Shown here: one piece after another, positions 42,814-51,632 of the stretch
Layout of the letters: each line of letters opens with the position of its first letter
Numbering within the stretch: position 1 is the first letter of the stretch
The notes under the pieces: generated by a model
Database searches by the model: none
What the model saw: the letters and a program-made list of their open reading frames with translations, nothing else
Told to the model about the DNA's origin: nothing
DNA from: an uncultured Lachnospiraceae bacterium
GTDB lineage: Bacteria > Bacillota > Clostridia > Lachnospirales > Lachnospiraceae
Length of the DNA stretch: 64,000 nt
Direction: 5' to 3'
NCBI GenBank assembly: GCA_947243855.1
Contig: CAMXIK010000004.1
Location: 1-64,000, forward strand
Program-made: the position numbers and the translations under genes

Positions 42814-43434
42814 ATGAGGAAGCACGTTATTGTATGGGCGGTATTGATCCTAATTGCAGTGGGTTTGGAGTGCGCTGTCTATCTGCATTATGATAGTCTG
42901 AGGGCTAACCCGATTATCCTTAACAGCCGTATGGCGGTCGCGCCCGTCTATAATACGGACGGAAGCTGGCTGCACGGCCGCTGGGGGATTGGCTACAACG
43001 GAGGATTGCTCTGTATAGAGAATATGGCGGTGCTGGTTTATATGGGATATCTTTTTCGAATGATCGAGTCTAACAACGCTTTTTTCGGGCTTTCCGAAGG
43101 CTGGCTGTATGCGGTTGATCTAGAGATTGCGGTTCTCATATACCGCCTGTTGAATATGGGTTATAGGACTTATCCGTTGGATTATCTCTATATTCAGGGG
43201 TATGGCACGTTTGATTTCCCCGATTTTTGTATCGGAGCGGGGATCGTGGGGATGTTGCTGTGGTTTATTTCGTGGACGGTGAAATATCGTCCTTATAAAA
43301 AAACACGGACAGCCGGCATGTCTTGCCTGCAAAAGCTGAAGTGGGAGCTTCGGATGTCGGGCCGGATGCTGCGTCTGCCGTTTGTGAGAAAAAGCAGATG
43401 GGAGGAGCGGTTTGAGAAGTGGAGGGCGGAGTGA
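42814..43434 (+). CDS. LspA-like membrane protein, catalytic Asp changed
   Basis: A 206-residue protein with four probable helices. The segments AVLIYRLLNMGYRTYPLDYL and TFDFPDFCIGAGIVGM follow the signal peptidase II pattern (LIDR...G...DF and FN.AD..I..G). However, the first catalytic Asp position reads Tyr (LIYR), while the second Asp (FPD) remains. It is therefore probably not a working lipoprotein signal peptidase. The basic C-terminal 45 residues are extra. It lies in a run with the DUF512 gene and an acetyltransferase. Confidence 0.6.
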   Translation: MRKHVIVWAVLILIAVGLECAVYLHYDSLRANPIILNSRMAVAPVYNTDGSWLHGRWGIGYNGGLLCIENMAVLVYMGYLFRMIESNNAFFGLSEGWLYAVDLEIAVLIYRLLNMGYRTYPLDYLYIQGYGTFDFPDFCIGAGIVGMLLWFISWTVKYRPYKKTRTAGMSCLQKLKWELRMSGRMLRLPFVRKSRWEERFEKWRAE

Positions 43435-43437
43435 GAG

Positions 43438-44025
43438 ATGTCATATCATGTAAAAAAACTGGCGGAAGACAAACTGACGGAAATCTATCAAACGCATATG
43501 AAACAGGATTTTCCCTCGGACGAGTTAAAACCTTTGAGCCATATTATCAAGAGTATGGAGGATGGCTACGGCTTTTCACTGGGCGTCTATGAGGAAGAGG
43601 AACTGGCGGGCTATGCGGTCTTTATTTTATGTGAGGAGACAAAGTGCGCGCTCCTCGATTATTTTGCGATTTTGAAAGGTAGAAGGGGCGGCGGGCTCGG
43701 CCATCAGGCGTTTTCACTTTTTGGAACCTACTTTCAGGAGCATCTGCCGGGAATCGAAGGGCTTTATATCGAGTCGGAGCGGGTTTCTGCGGCCAAGGAC
43801 GAAGAACAGCGGCTGACAAGGGAAAGGCGGATTTCCTTTTACCGTTCCTGCGGCTGTGAAATGACGCCTCTGCGCTCTGTCTTGTTCGGCGTGGATTACA
43901 GCGTGCTGTATCAGCCCTTGGGGAAGGAAAAACAGGGCAGCGGGGCGTCAAAAGAGGCGCTTGACGCGCTTTACAGGAAGATGTTTAAGCCGGAGCATTA
44001 TGAGAAGTTTGTGAGGCTGACATAG
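43438..44025 (+). CDS. GNAT-like acetyltransferase
   Basis: A 195-residue GNAT-type protein. The acetyl-CoA loop appears as LKGRRGGGLGHQAFSLFGTY, and the following strand as GLYIESERVSAAK. The start is 4 bases after the previous stop, so it is coupled to it. Substrate is unknown. Confidence 0.75.
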   Translation: MSYHVKKLAEDKLTEIYQTHMKQDFPSDELKPLSHIIKSMEDGYGFSLGVYEEEELAGYAVFILCEETKCALLDYFAILKGRRGGGLGHQAFSLFGTYFQEHLPGIEGLYIESERVSAAKDEEQRLTRERRISFYRSCGCEMTPLRSVLFGVDYSVLYQPLGKEKQGSGASKEALDALYRKMFKPEHYEKFVRLT

Positions 44026-44026
44026 A

Positions 44027-44055
44027 TTGACTTTTCAACCCTGATACTGTATCAT
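44027..44055 (+). promoter_or_regulatory. promoter of chemotaxis transducer gene
   Basis: TTGACT (44027-44032), 17-base spacer, TATCAT (44050-44055). A perfect palindrome TGATAC-T-GTATCA (44042-44054) overlaps the -10 and is a candidate operator. Confidence 0.65.
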
Positions 44056-44097
44056 TGGTACTATAAAATGTTACACGAGAAAAGGAGGGGTAGGGAA

Positions 44098-45561
44098 ATG
44101 GAATTACAAGTTCTGAAAGATGAGGAGAGAAGAATGAATTTAGTCTTTTTTCTGTTTCTTTTGGCAATTCCCGTTGTAGCTTTCCTCTACGTGTTGCTTT
44201 TTAACGGGGGAGGGTTAAGAGACAGTGTGGCGGTGGTTATTTCGCTCGGAAGTCTGATTGTCAAGGCGCTTGAGAAAATGCTTGGCGACAAGGCGAAATA
44301 TCTGTATGCATCTTTACTGCCACTGATTGGCGCGTTCATTTTAGTATTGGGAACGCCCGGTGTCTTCGGAGCCATGGTGGAAGCGTATTTCCTTGTGCTG
44401 TTTCTTTCCGTTGCATACTATGATCTGTCAGTGGTCAAGGTGTGCGCGGCGGTGACAGTCATTGCAAATGCGTTGGCACTGATTTTGTTTAAGGACGCGT
44501 TTTTGTGCATGTACTCGCCGGCGATATGGGTGTTTATCCTCATGGTGTACGCTTTGGCGGTGGCGGTGTCAATCTTTATCGTTCTGCGGACAAGATCCCT
44601 CTTTGCAATGGTAGAGCAGAAAGAAGGGGAAGTGGAGACGTTGTTAAACGACGTCCGGGGCGCATTTGACGGCCTGCAGGAATCTTCTCAGGCAATCTAT
44701 GATTCCTTACATAATTTTGAGCAGAGCTCTTCGGAGATCGCGGCGTCAACGGAGGAGATTTCTTCCAGTGTGGAACAGCAGATTGAGCAGGTTGAGGGAA
44801 GCATTCAGATTTTTAACGATCTGGACGGAAAGATCGGAGACTCTGAGACGAGAGTGCTGCAAACGGTTGATAATGTAAAGCTTTTGGAAGAGAAGAACAA
44901 CGAAGGCATTGCGTCCATCGGCGAGCTTTCCAAAAAGTTCAGCGAGAATATTGAAGCTACGCGGGTTGCGTCAGAAGGCATGACGGCGCTTGCGCAGAAA
45001 TCCAGCTCCATCGGGGAAATTATAGACAGCATCAGCCAGATCGCAAAGCAGACGAACCTGCTGGCGCTGAATGCGGCGATCGAGGCGGCCAGAGCCGGAG
45101 AAGCCGGCAAGGGCTTTGCAGTGGTGGCGGATGAGATCAATGCATTGTCGTCGGAATCGGCGGAGGCGACCCAGAAGATTGATGCGATTTTGAAAGACAT
45201 TATCGCTACCATCGGGGAAACCAACAAGGTGATCGACCGCAATACTGTGATTGTGAACGAGTCCAACGAGAAGCTGGACGACACGGTGAAGATTTTTGAC
45301 GCTATGTTGAAGTCTTCCGAACAGGTCATTGCGGAGACCGATCTCTTAAAGGATGGGCTTGGCAGTATTGTGGAGAGCAAGGAGAGACTGCAGGCGGCCA
45401 TGCAGCAGGTAGAGGCAGTGTCCAAGGTTTCCGAGCAGGGAGCAACGGAGATCAGCGCCTCCACGGAAGAGCAGGTGACCGGCGTCGAGACGATTCTCGC
45501 TTCCATGGGTAAGGTACAGGCAGGGATCGACCGTCTGGCGGAAGTGTTAAGTCAAGCATAA
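44098..45561 (+). CDS. methyl-accepting chemotaxis-type transducer
   Basis: A 487-residue protein. It has about five or six closely packed membrane helices (residues 15-170) with no large extracellular ligand domain, then a long coiled-coil signalling domain. The conserved tip is [20 protein letters not shown], followed by [23 protein letters not shown] 44098 follows AAAGGAGGGG. Either membrane state or an internal signal is likely sensed. No che genes are adjacent. Confidence 0.92.
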   Translation: MELQVLKDEERRMNLVFFLFLLAIPVVAFLYVLLFNGGGLRDSVAVVISLGSLIVKALEKMLGDKAKYLYASLLPLIGAFILVLGTPGVFGAMVEAYFLVLFLSVAYYDLSVVKVCAAVTVIANALALILFKDAFLCMYSPAIWVFILMVYALAVAVSIFIVLRTRSLFAMVEQKEGEVETLLNDVRGAFDGLQESSQAIYDSLHNFEQSSSEIAASTEEISSSVEQQIEQVEGSIQIFNDLDGKIGDSETRVLQTVDNVKLLEEKNNEGIASIGELSKKFSENIEATRVASEGMTALAQKSSSIGEIIDSISQIAKQTNLLALNAAIEAARAGEAGKGFAVVADEINALSSESAEATQKIDAILKDIIATIGETNKVIDRNTVIVNESNEKLDDTVKIFDAMLKSSEQVIAETDLLKDGLGSIVESKERLQAAMQQVEAVSKVSEQGATEISASTEEQVTGVETILASMGKVQAGIDRLAEVLSQA

Positions 45562-45587
45562 TAACGGCTCATATTTGAATGAATCAG

Positions 45588-45615
45588 GTGTCCCGTCATT
45601 TGGCGGGACACTTTC
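45588..45615 (+). terminator. terminator after chemotaxis transducer
   Basis: GTGTCCCG (45588-45595) pairs with CGGGACAC (45604-45611), followed by TTTC. Confidence 0.75.
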
Positions 45616-45661
45616 ACGTTGCAGGGAAAATGACGAAAATTGTAGAAAAAGCGGTGAGGTT

Positions 45662-48361
45662 ATGATGAGTGCCAAAAAAATGGTTGTGGGTCTGTTAGCC
45701 CATGTAGATGCAGGGAAAACCACATTGGCGGAGCAGATGCTCTATACAGCGGGAGCGATCAGGAGCTTAGGCAGGGTGGATCACAGGGATACCTTTCTGG
45801 ATACGGCCAGCATGGAACGGGAGCGGGGAATCACTATCTTTTCCAAACAGGCGCGCTTTTCGTGGAAAGAGATGGAGATAACTCTGCTGGATACGCCGGG
45901 ACATGTGGATTTTTCGGCGGAAATGGAGAGGACGCTGCAAGTTCTGGACTGCGCCGTGCTCATCATAAACGGTGCGGATGGTGTGCAGAGCCATACGTTG
46001 ACGCTCTGGCGGCTGTTGGAGTGCTATCAGGTGCCGGTCTTCCTCTTTGTGAATAAGATGGATCAGCAGGGAACGGATGCGGAAAAGCTGCTGTCCGGCG
46101 TGCAGAGGGAGCTGGACGAGCGTTGTGTGTCGTTTTCGCGGGGCTGGGAGGAGCAAGCATTTTATGAGGATGTGGCGGTATGCGACGAGGGGTTTTTGGA
46201 CAAATATGTAAAGTGGGAGGAAGGGGGTGCTTCCAAAGGAGCGGACGTTTTTTCTGGAGTGCCGTTTGTCCCCCAAGAGATTGCAGCGCTTGTGAAAAAA
46301 CGGCGGATTTTCCCCTGCTTTTTCGGATCGGCCCTTAAGGGAGAGGGGGTGGAGGCGCTGCTGGATGGTCTCTGCGTCTATGCGCCCATTCCAGTTTATG
46401 GAGAAGCCTTTGGCGCAAGGGTTTTTCAGATTACCAGAGACGCCCAAGGAAACCGGCTGACCCACATCAAGGTGACGGGCGGGAGCCTTAAGGTGAAGCA
46501 GACGATAGCCGTGGGCGGCGGACGAGAAGAGGAAAAGCAGAGGGAAACAGGCGGCCGGAAAACAGACGGGACGGAGCCGAAGACGTCGGAGTGCATGGAA
46601 AAGATTGACCAGATCCGTCAATATTCAGGGGAAAAGTATGAAATCGTGCAGGAGGCCGGAGCTGGCAGTATCTGTACGCTTCTGGGGCCGGAACGCACCC
46701 TCAGCGGAATGGGGCTGGGCATGGAGAGGGAGACGGTTCTTCCGGTGTTGGAACCAATTATGACTTATCAGGTCAATCTTCCAGACGGGTGCGACAAACA
46801 CGATCTGTATAGAAAGTTATGTAAACTTGAAGAAGAGGAACCACAGCTTCATATCGTCCGGCAGGAGCAGAGTGGGGAAATTCATATCAGACTCATGGGT
46901 GAAGTGCAGATCGAGATGATAAAGAGCCTGATCTTGGAGCGGTTTGGCGTGGAAGTGGGCTTTGACGAGGGAAGCGTCCTCTATAAAGAGACCATTGCAG
47001 AGGTGGTAGAGGGCGTAGGGCATTTTGAGCCTCTCAGGCATTATGCGGAGGTGCATTTGATTCTGGAACCGGGCGGGCGTGGCAGCGGCTTAACCTTCCG
47101 CAGCAGTTGCAGCGAGGACAAGCTGGATCGGAATTGGCAGCGGCTGATTATGACGCATCTGGAAGAGAAAACCCATCTCGGTGTGCTGACGGGATCGCCG
47201 ATTACGGATATCCAGATTACGCTGGCGGCGGGTAAGTCCCATGTGAAGCACACGGAGGGCGGTGATTTCAGGCAGGCCACGTACCGGGCCGTGAGGCAGG
47301 GGCTGTGTCGGGCAAAGAATGTGCTTTTGGAGCCGGTCTATGCGTTCCGTATGGAACTGCCGGCGGCTTTGGTGGGACGGGCTATGACGGATTTACAGGC
47401 CATGTCGGGGCATTTTGACGCGCCGGAAACCTTGGGCGAGTATGCGGTTTTGAGAGGAACGGTTCCGGTCTCCGAGTTCGGGGGATATCAGACGAAGCTG
47501 CTTTCTTATTCTGGCGGAAAGGGAAGGCTGTTTACGGAATTGAAAGGATATGAACCCTGCCACAATGCGGAGGAGGTGATTGACCGAATCGGTTACGAGG
47601 CGGAGCGGGATACGGAGAACCCCTGCGGGTCGGTGTTTTGTGCCCATGGGGCGGGATTTGTGGCGGAGTGGGATCAGGTGGAAAAGTATATGCACTTAGA
47701 GGCCGTCTTAAAGCCAGACGATAACGGCGCAGCAGCAGAAGCATTTTCAAAGCGTCACGCGGCACGCGCCAGCAGGGGCGGATCGAGTATTGACTCTATC
47801 GGTCAAGACGAAATCGAAGAGATCTTCCAGCGTACTTTCGGGGCGCGGGAGTCAAAAAAGCAGGGCTGGGCCAGAACCATCCGCAGGGAGGAAAAAAAGG
47901 ATGCGGAGGTGGAATACCGGGGAACGGCCGCAAAGCGGGAAGAGTATCTTCTGGTGGACGGCTACAATATCATTTTTGCGTGGAAAGAATTAAGCGAGCT
48001 GGCGAGGCTTGACCTGAATGCGGCCCGCGCAAGATTGACGGAGATCCTCTGCAATTATCAGGGGTATCGGAAAATGCATTTGATTCTCGTCTTTGACGCT
48101 TATCGGGTGAAGGGCAATCCGGGAAGCGTGGAGCGTTACCACAATATCGACGTGGTCTATACGAAAGAGGCCGAGACGGCCGACCAGTATATCGAAAAAG
48201 TGACCCATGAAATGAGCCGGAAAAACAATTTGGTGCGGGTGGCCACCTCCGACGGCACAGAGCAGATTATTATTATGGGAGCGGGGGCGATCCGGGTTTC
48301 CGCCATGGAGCTTTTTGAGGAAGTGCGGGCGGCCGAGGAGGAGATGTTAAGATTTTTATAA
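45662..48361 (+). CDS. TetM-like translation GTPase fused to Rae1/YacP-type NYN nuclease domain
   Basis: An 899-residue protein. Residues 1-690 follow TetM/EF-G order: G1 LLAHVDAGKTTLAEQMLY, MERERGITIF, G3 LLDTPGHVDFSAEM, G4 FVNKMD, then domains II to V (GEVQIEMIKSLILERFGVEV; AELPAALVGRAMTDLQ-like end). A charged linker of about 70 residues leads to a C-terminal NYN domain (about 762-899). It begins LLVDGYNIIFAWKELSELAR and carries VFDAYRVKGNPGS, VVYTKEAETADQYIEK and VATSDGTEQIIIMGAGAIR, which match B. subtilis YacP/Rae1, an A-site mRNA endonuclease. ATG 45662 is preceded by GGTGAGG; 45665 is also possible. It stands alone. Ribosome protection or rescue is inferred. Confidence 0.88.
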   Translation: MMSAKKMVVGLLAHVDAGKTTLAEQMLYTAGAIRSLGRVDHRDTFLDTASMERERGITIFSKQARFSWKEMEITLLDTPGHVDFSAEMERTLQVLDCAVLIINGADGVQSHTLTLWRLLECYQVPVFLFVNKMDQQGTDAEKLLSGVQRELDERCVSFSRGWEEQAFYEDVAVCDEGFLDKYVKWEEGGASKGADVFSGVPFVPQEIAALVKKRRIFPCFFGSALKGEGVEALLDGLCVYAPIPVYGEAFGARVFQITRDAQGNRLTHIKVTGGSLKVKQTIAVGGGREEEKQRETGGRKTDGTEPKTSECMEKIDQIRQYSGEKYEIVQEAGAGSICTLLGPERTLSGMGLGMERETVLPVLEPIMTYQVNLPDGCDKHDLYRKLCKLEEEEPQLHIVRQEQSGEIHIRLMGEVQIEMIKSLILERFGVEVGFDEGSVLYKETIAEVVEGVGHFEPLRHYAEVHLILEPGGRGSGLTFRSSCSEDKLDRNWQRLIMTHLEEKTHLGVLTGSPITDIQITLAAGKSHVKHTEGGDFRQATYRAVRQGLCRAKNVLLEPVYAFRMELPAALVGRAMTDLQAMSGHFDAPETLGEYAVLRGTVPVSEFGGYQTKLLSYSGGKGRLFTELKGYEPCHNAEEVIDRIGYEAERDTENPCGSVFCAHGAGFVAEWDQVEKYMHLEAVLKPDDNGAAAEAFSKRHAARASRGGSSIDSIGQDEIEEIFQRTFGARESKKQGWARTIRREEKKDAEVEYRGTAAKREEYLLVDGYNIIFAWKELSELARLDLNAARARLTEILCNYQGYRKMHLILVFDAYRVKGNPGSVERYHNIDVVYTKEAETADQYIEKVTHEMSRKNNLVRVATSDGTEQIIIMGAGAIRVSAMELFEEVRAAEEEMLRFL

Positions 48362-48434
48362 GAAATCCCACGACTTTTTTATAAGGACTTCCCGATATGA
48401 TGGGTTCAGGCTTAAAGAGGAGGACGATGTACGG

Positions 48435-49133
48435 ATGAACGAATGTGTGCTGGTGGTGGACGACGACAGGGAGATTGTGCGGGCGATTGCGCTTCTTCTA
48501 GAGAAGGAGGGATACCGGACGCTTAAGGCTTACGACGGCATGGAGGCGCTTAGGGTTCTTTCGGAGAACGAGGTGCAGTTGATCATCATGGATGTGATGA
48601 TGCCGAAGCTGGACGGGCTGTCTGCCATGATGAAGATCAGGGAACGGAAAAATCTGCCCATTATCGTTTTGAGCGCAAAGACAGAGGATACGGACAAGAT
48701 TCTGGGACTCTCCATGGGAGCGGACGACTATGTGGCGAAGCCCTTCAATCCGCAGGAGCTGGCGGCCCGGGTGAAAAGCCAGCTTCGCAGGTACACAATG
48801 CTCGGCGGCATCCACGCCCAGAACGAGGAGGAAGAGATCGTAAACGGCAGACTCTGCTATCGACTGAAAGAGCGCACGCTTTATGCGGACGGGGAGCCGG
48901 TGAAGCTGACCGCCACGGAGACCAAGATTATGGAACTGCTCATGAAGAACAGAGGCCGCATTTTCCCAGCGGAGGAGATCTATGAGCGGGTCTGGGAGGA
49001 ACCCTCCTTTTCCCCGGAAAATACGGTGATGGTGCACATCCGTCATATCCGCGAGAAAATCGAACTGAATCCGAAAGAGCCAGAATATATAAAGGTGGTG
49101 TGGGGCATTGGATACAAAATGGAAAAAAAGTAA
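48435..49133 (+). CDS. OmpR-family response regulator
   Basis: A 232-residue regulator: receiver domain (Asp in LIIMDVMMPKLDGLSAM, about residue 52; acidic DDD at 9-11) and a C-terminal winged helix (about 130-230, ending TVMVHIRHIREKIE). AAGAGGAGGACG lies upstream of the ATG. It overlaps the partner kinase gene by 26 bases. Confidence 0.95.
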   Translation: MNECVLVVDDDREIVRAIALLLEKEGYRTLKAYDGMEALRVLSENEVQLIIMDVMMPKLDGLSAMMKIRERKNLPIIVLSAKTEDTDKILGLSMGADDYVAKPFNPQELAARVKSQLRRYTMLGGIHAQNEEEEIVNGRLCYRLKERTLYADGEPVKLTATETKIMELLMKNRGRIFPAEEIYERVWEEPSFSPENTVMVHIRHIREKIELNPKEPEYIKVVWGIGYKMEKK

Positions 49134-51600
49134 GGTACTGTTGAGTTATTTGGCGTTTGTGATAGGGTTGACCATGATGGTCACCAATATGGTTCCCGCC
49201 GTGAGTATGGCGGCGGCCTTTGGGACGGAGATCTTTCAAGGGCCGGTGGACTATCAGGAGAGCGAGGAGTTCCGCTATCTGATCAGCGAAAGGCTTTCCG
49301 ATCTGCTGGGGGTGGCTACCGGCGGAAAGAGTTACTCAAGCTATGATTCCGGCGTCACGGGCGTGGTAGAGGAAGCTGCGGATGCTGTCGGCGGCCCGGT
49401 AACCTCGGTAACCATAGAGGATTTTGGCGGTAATTGGGACGACTATGAGGCCTATCTAGAGGAACAGCAGCGGTATTATGAAGAAATACTGGCCGAAACG
49501 GGATATGGGTATACAGATGCCTACGACACTTACAGCGCGTACTATTACGGGTATGATTACAGCGATCAAGAAAGCCTTGACCGCTATATGGCGGATATGG
49601 CCCAGAACAAAAACCTGCGTTACGCCGTCATCTATCAGAATAAGCTGCTTTATTCCAATATCGACGGTTTTGAGGAAAAAGCGGGGGAGGAATGGGCGGC
49701 CGCGGATTTCTATGAGTCGCTTGATAAGAATGCGTATAATTTTACCCTTTGGTTTAACAGAAGTGGCGACGGCAAGGTAGAGATCACCAAGGACGGCTGG
49801 CAGGAGGATGTGTATAATGAGACCTTTGGCAACGGCGTTTACAGTGAAAACAGCCGTTGGCGAGTGCCCGGTTACGCCAACTATACCATAGGAGAGTCGG
49901 CGAAGGACGCGGTCATTTTCCTTGCGGCTGCCAAAGAACCGAACCTGTATCTGGTAAAACGCGACGGGAGTAACCAAGTTACCCAGTACGGCGGCAGGCT
50001 GTACCATATGCAGCAGAATCTGGATTATCTGAACAGCGCGGCGGAACGGATAGGAGTTGTTATGTCAACCTCTATACTGCTTCTGGCGATTGCTTTCCTG
50101 ATGTACAAGAGCAGGAGGCAGGCGGCGGAACGGATCGCAGATTTTTTACAGAAAGTTTGTCTGGAAATCAAGCTTCTTCTGCTGCTCGTCCTGATAGTTC
50201 TTTTGACAGGTATGGGCGGGGGCGCGCTGGGACAGCTTGGCTGGTGGATGAGAAACGGAATGTCCTATTACAATTGGAGCGGCGATTATATCTATGAGAT
50301 CGCAAGGCTGACGGAGGCTGGCGGATATCTGGCCTGCTGGTTCTGGCTCATTTATTTGGTTGTATTGGATTGGCGGATGAATCGGGGCAGACAGAAAACA
50401 CCCGTTTTTGAGCTGCTTAAGGGGAAGGATTTCAAATACCCGATTCAGAAACGGTTGGTGAAAAGACAGCGGCGTACGTTATTTGCGGAGATTGGTCTGC
50501 TCTTGCTGTTTGCGGCGGCGATCTGCGCGCTCTGGCTGTTGCAGGGGGAGCTGATCAACTGGCTCACGGGCGGATACGCCTATAATTATGCGTATGATGG
50601 GGCATATGAGGCCGTGGCGGCAGATTTGGGCTATCCCTTTTCGATGAGATGGGCGTATATGCTGATAGCCTATGTGATCTTTACCGCATTGTTTGTCTTT
50701 ACGCTGATTACGGTCATAAGTTTAAAGAAAAATCACCGTCTGGCCAAGGATATCGGCGCGTTGACAGACCAGATTCTGGCGGTGCGGGAGGGCAATCTGA
50801 CGGGAGAACTGGTTTTGTCCGAAGACACGGACTTACAGGAGGCGGCGGATAATTTAAACCAGATACAGAAAGGCATGGAGACGGCGGTGACAGAGCGCAT
50901 AAAGAGCGAGCGCATGAAGGTCGATCTGGTGACAAACGTATCCCACGATATTAAGACGCCGCTCACCTCCATTGTCAGCTATGTGGAACTGCTGCGGCAG
51001 GAAGAAAACCTCCCCCAGCATGTGAAGGAGTATATTCAGATTTTGGGCGAAAAGGCGGAACGGCTGCGGAGCATCGTGCAGGATGTGTTTGAAGTGAGCA
51101 AGGCTACCTCGGGACAGCTCCCGATACAAATGGAAACGTTGGATATGGGCAAACTTCTTCGCCAGACCATGGCGGATATGAACGACAAGATCGAGGAGAG
51201 CGGGCTGATCATGCGGACGGCGATTCCCGATACTCCTGTGCCGGTACTGGCGGACGGTCAAAGACTTTACCGGGTGTTCCAGAATCTTTTGCAGAATGCG
51301 TTACGCTATTCGTTAGCGGGATCGAGAATCTACCTTGCGCTCACGGAGGAGGACGGACAGGCGGTGGCGCGCATCAAGAATACTTCCGGTGTAGAGCTTG
51401 CGGACGGCAAGGACTTTACCGAGCGGTTTGTGCGGGGAGACGAGAGCCGGACGGACGGCGGAAGCGGGCTGGGGCTTTCCATTGCGAAGAGCTTTACGGA
51501 GGCCTGCGGCGGGAAACTTACGGTGGAGACGGACGCGGATCTGTTTACGGTGACGGTGCGGTTTCCGATGGATGGACAGGGACAGGCAGCGGATTTATAA
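49108..51600 (+). CDS. membrane sensor histidine kinase
   Basis: An 830-residue kinase. It starts with a helix (about 10-30), then an extracellular region to about 310 that is rich in Tyr, Asp and Glu (TDAYDTYSAYYYGYDYSD). Further helices lie between 310 and 540, then a HAMP-like segment (AVREGNLTGELVLS), the HisKA box VSHDIKTPLTSIVSYVELL (His about 612) and an ATPase domain (NLLQNALRYS, GGSGLGLSIAKS). The start is a TTG at 49108 with AAGGTGGTG upstream. It is paired with the overlapping response regulator. The signal is unknown. Confidence 0.93.
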   Translation: MDTKWKKSKVLLSYLAFVIGLTMMVTNMVPAVSMAAAFGTEIFQGPVDYQESEEFRYLISERLSDLLGVATGGKSYSSYDSGVTGVVEEAADAVGGPVTSVTIEDFGGNWDDYEAYLEEQQRYYEEILAETGYGYTDAYDTYSAYYYGYDYSDQESLDRYMADMAQNKNLRYAVIYQNKLLYSNIDGFEEKAGEEWAAADFYESLDKNAYNFTLWFNRSGDGKVEITKDGWQEDVYNETFGNGVYSENSRWRVPGYANYTIGESAKDAVIFLAAAKEPNLYLVKRDGSNQVTQYGGRLYHMQQNLDYLNSAAERIGVVMSTSILLLAIAFLMYKSRRQAAERIADFLQKVCLEIKLLLLLVLIVLLTGMGGGALGQLGWWMRNGMSYYNWSGDYIYEIARLTEAGGYLACWFWLIYLVVLDWRMNRGRQKTPVFELLKGKDFKYPIQKRLVKRQRRTLFAEIGLLLLFAAAICALWLLQGELINWLTGGYAYNYAYDGAYEAVAADLGYPFSMRWAYMLIAYVIFTALFVFTLITVISLKKNHRLAKDIGALTDQILAVREGNLTGELVLSEDTDLQEAADNLNQIQKGMETAVTERIKSERMKVDLVTNVSHDIKTPLTSIVSYVELLRQEENLPQHVKEYIQILGEKAERLRSIVQDVFEVSKATSGQLPIQMETLDMGKLLRQTMADMNDKIEESGLIMRTAIPDTPVPVLADGQRLYRVFQNLLQNALRYSLAGSRIYLALTEEDGQAVARIKNTSGVELADGKDFTERFVRGDESRTDGGSGLGLSIAKSFTEACGGKLTVETDADLFTVTVRFPMDGQGQAADL

Positions 51601-51601
51601 A

Positions 51602-51632
51602 AAAAGCAGGAGGTTTTACGCCTCCTGCTTTT
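51602..51632. terminator. bidirectional terminator between kinases
   Basis: AAAAGCAGGAGG (51602-51613) and CCTCCTGCTTTT (51621-51632) form a perfect 12-pair stem with a 7-base loop. It serves both the plus-strand kinase and the minus-strand operon, and codes for the last residues of the latter. Confidence 0.9.

Noticed and set aside
45662..48361. Acquired tetracycline resistance gene
   Set aside because: Though TetM-like, it diverges throughout the GTPase and carries a nuclease domain; no mobile element or leader peptide is near, so a resistance call is not supported.
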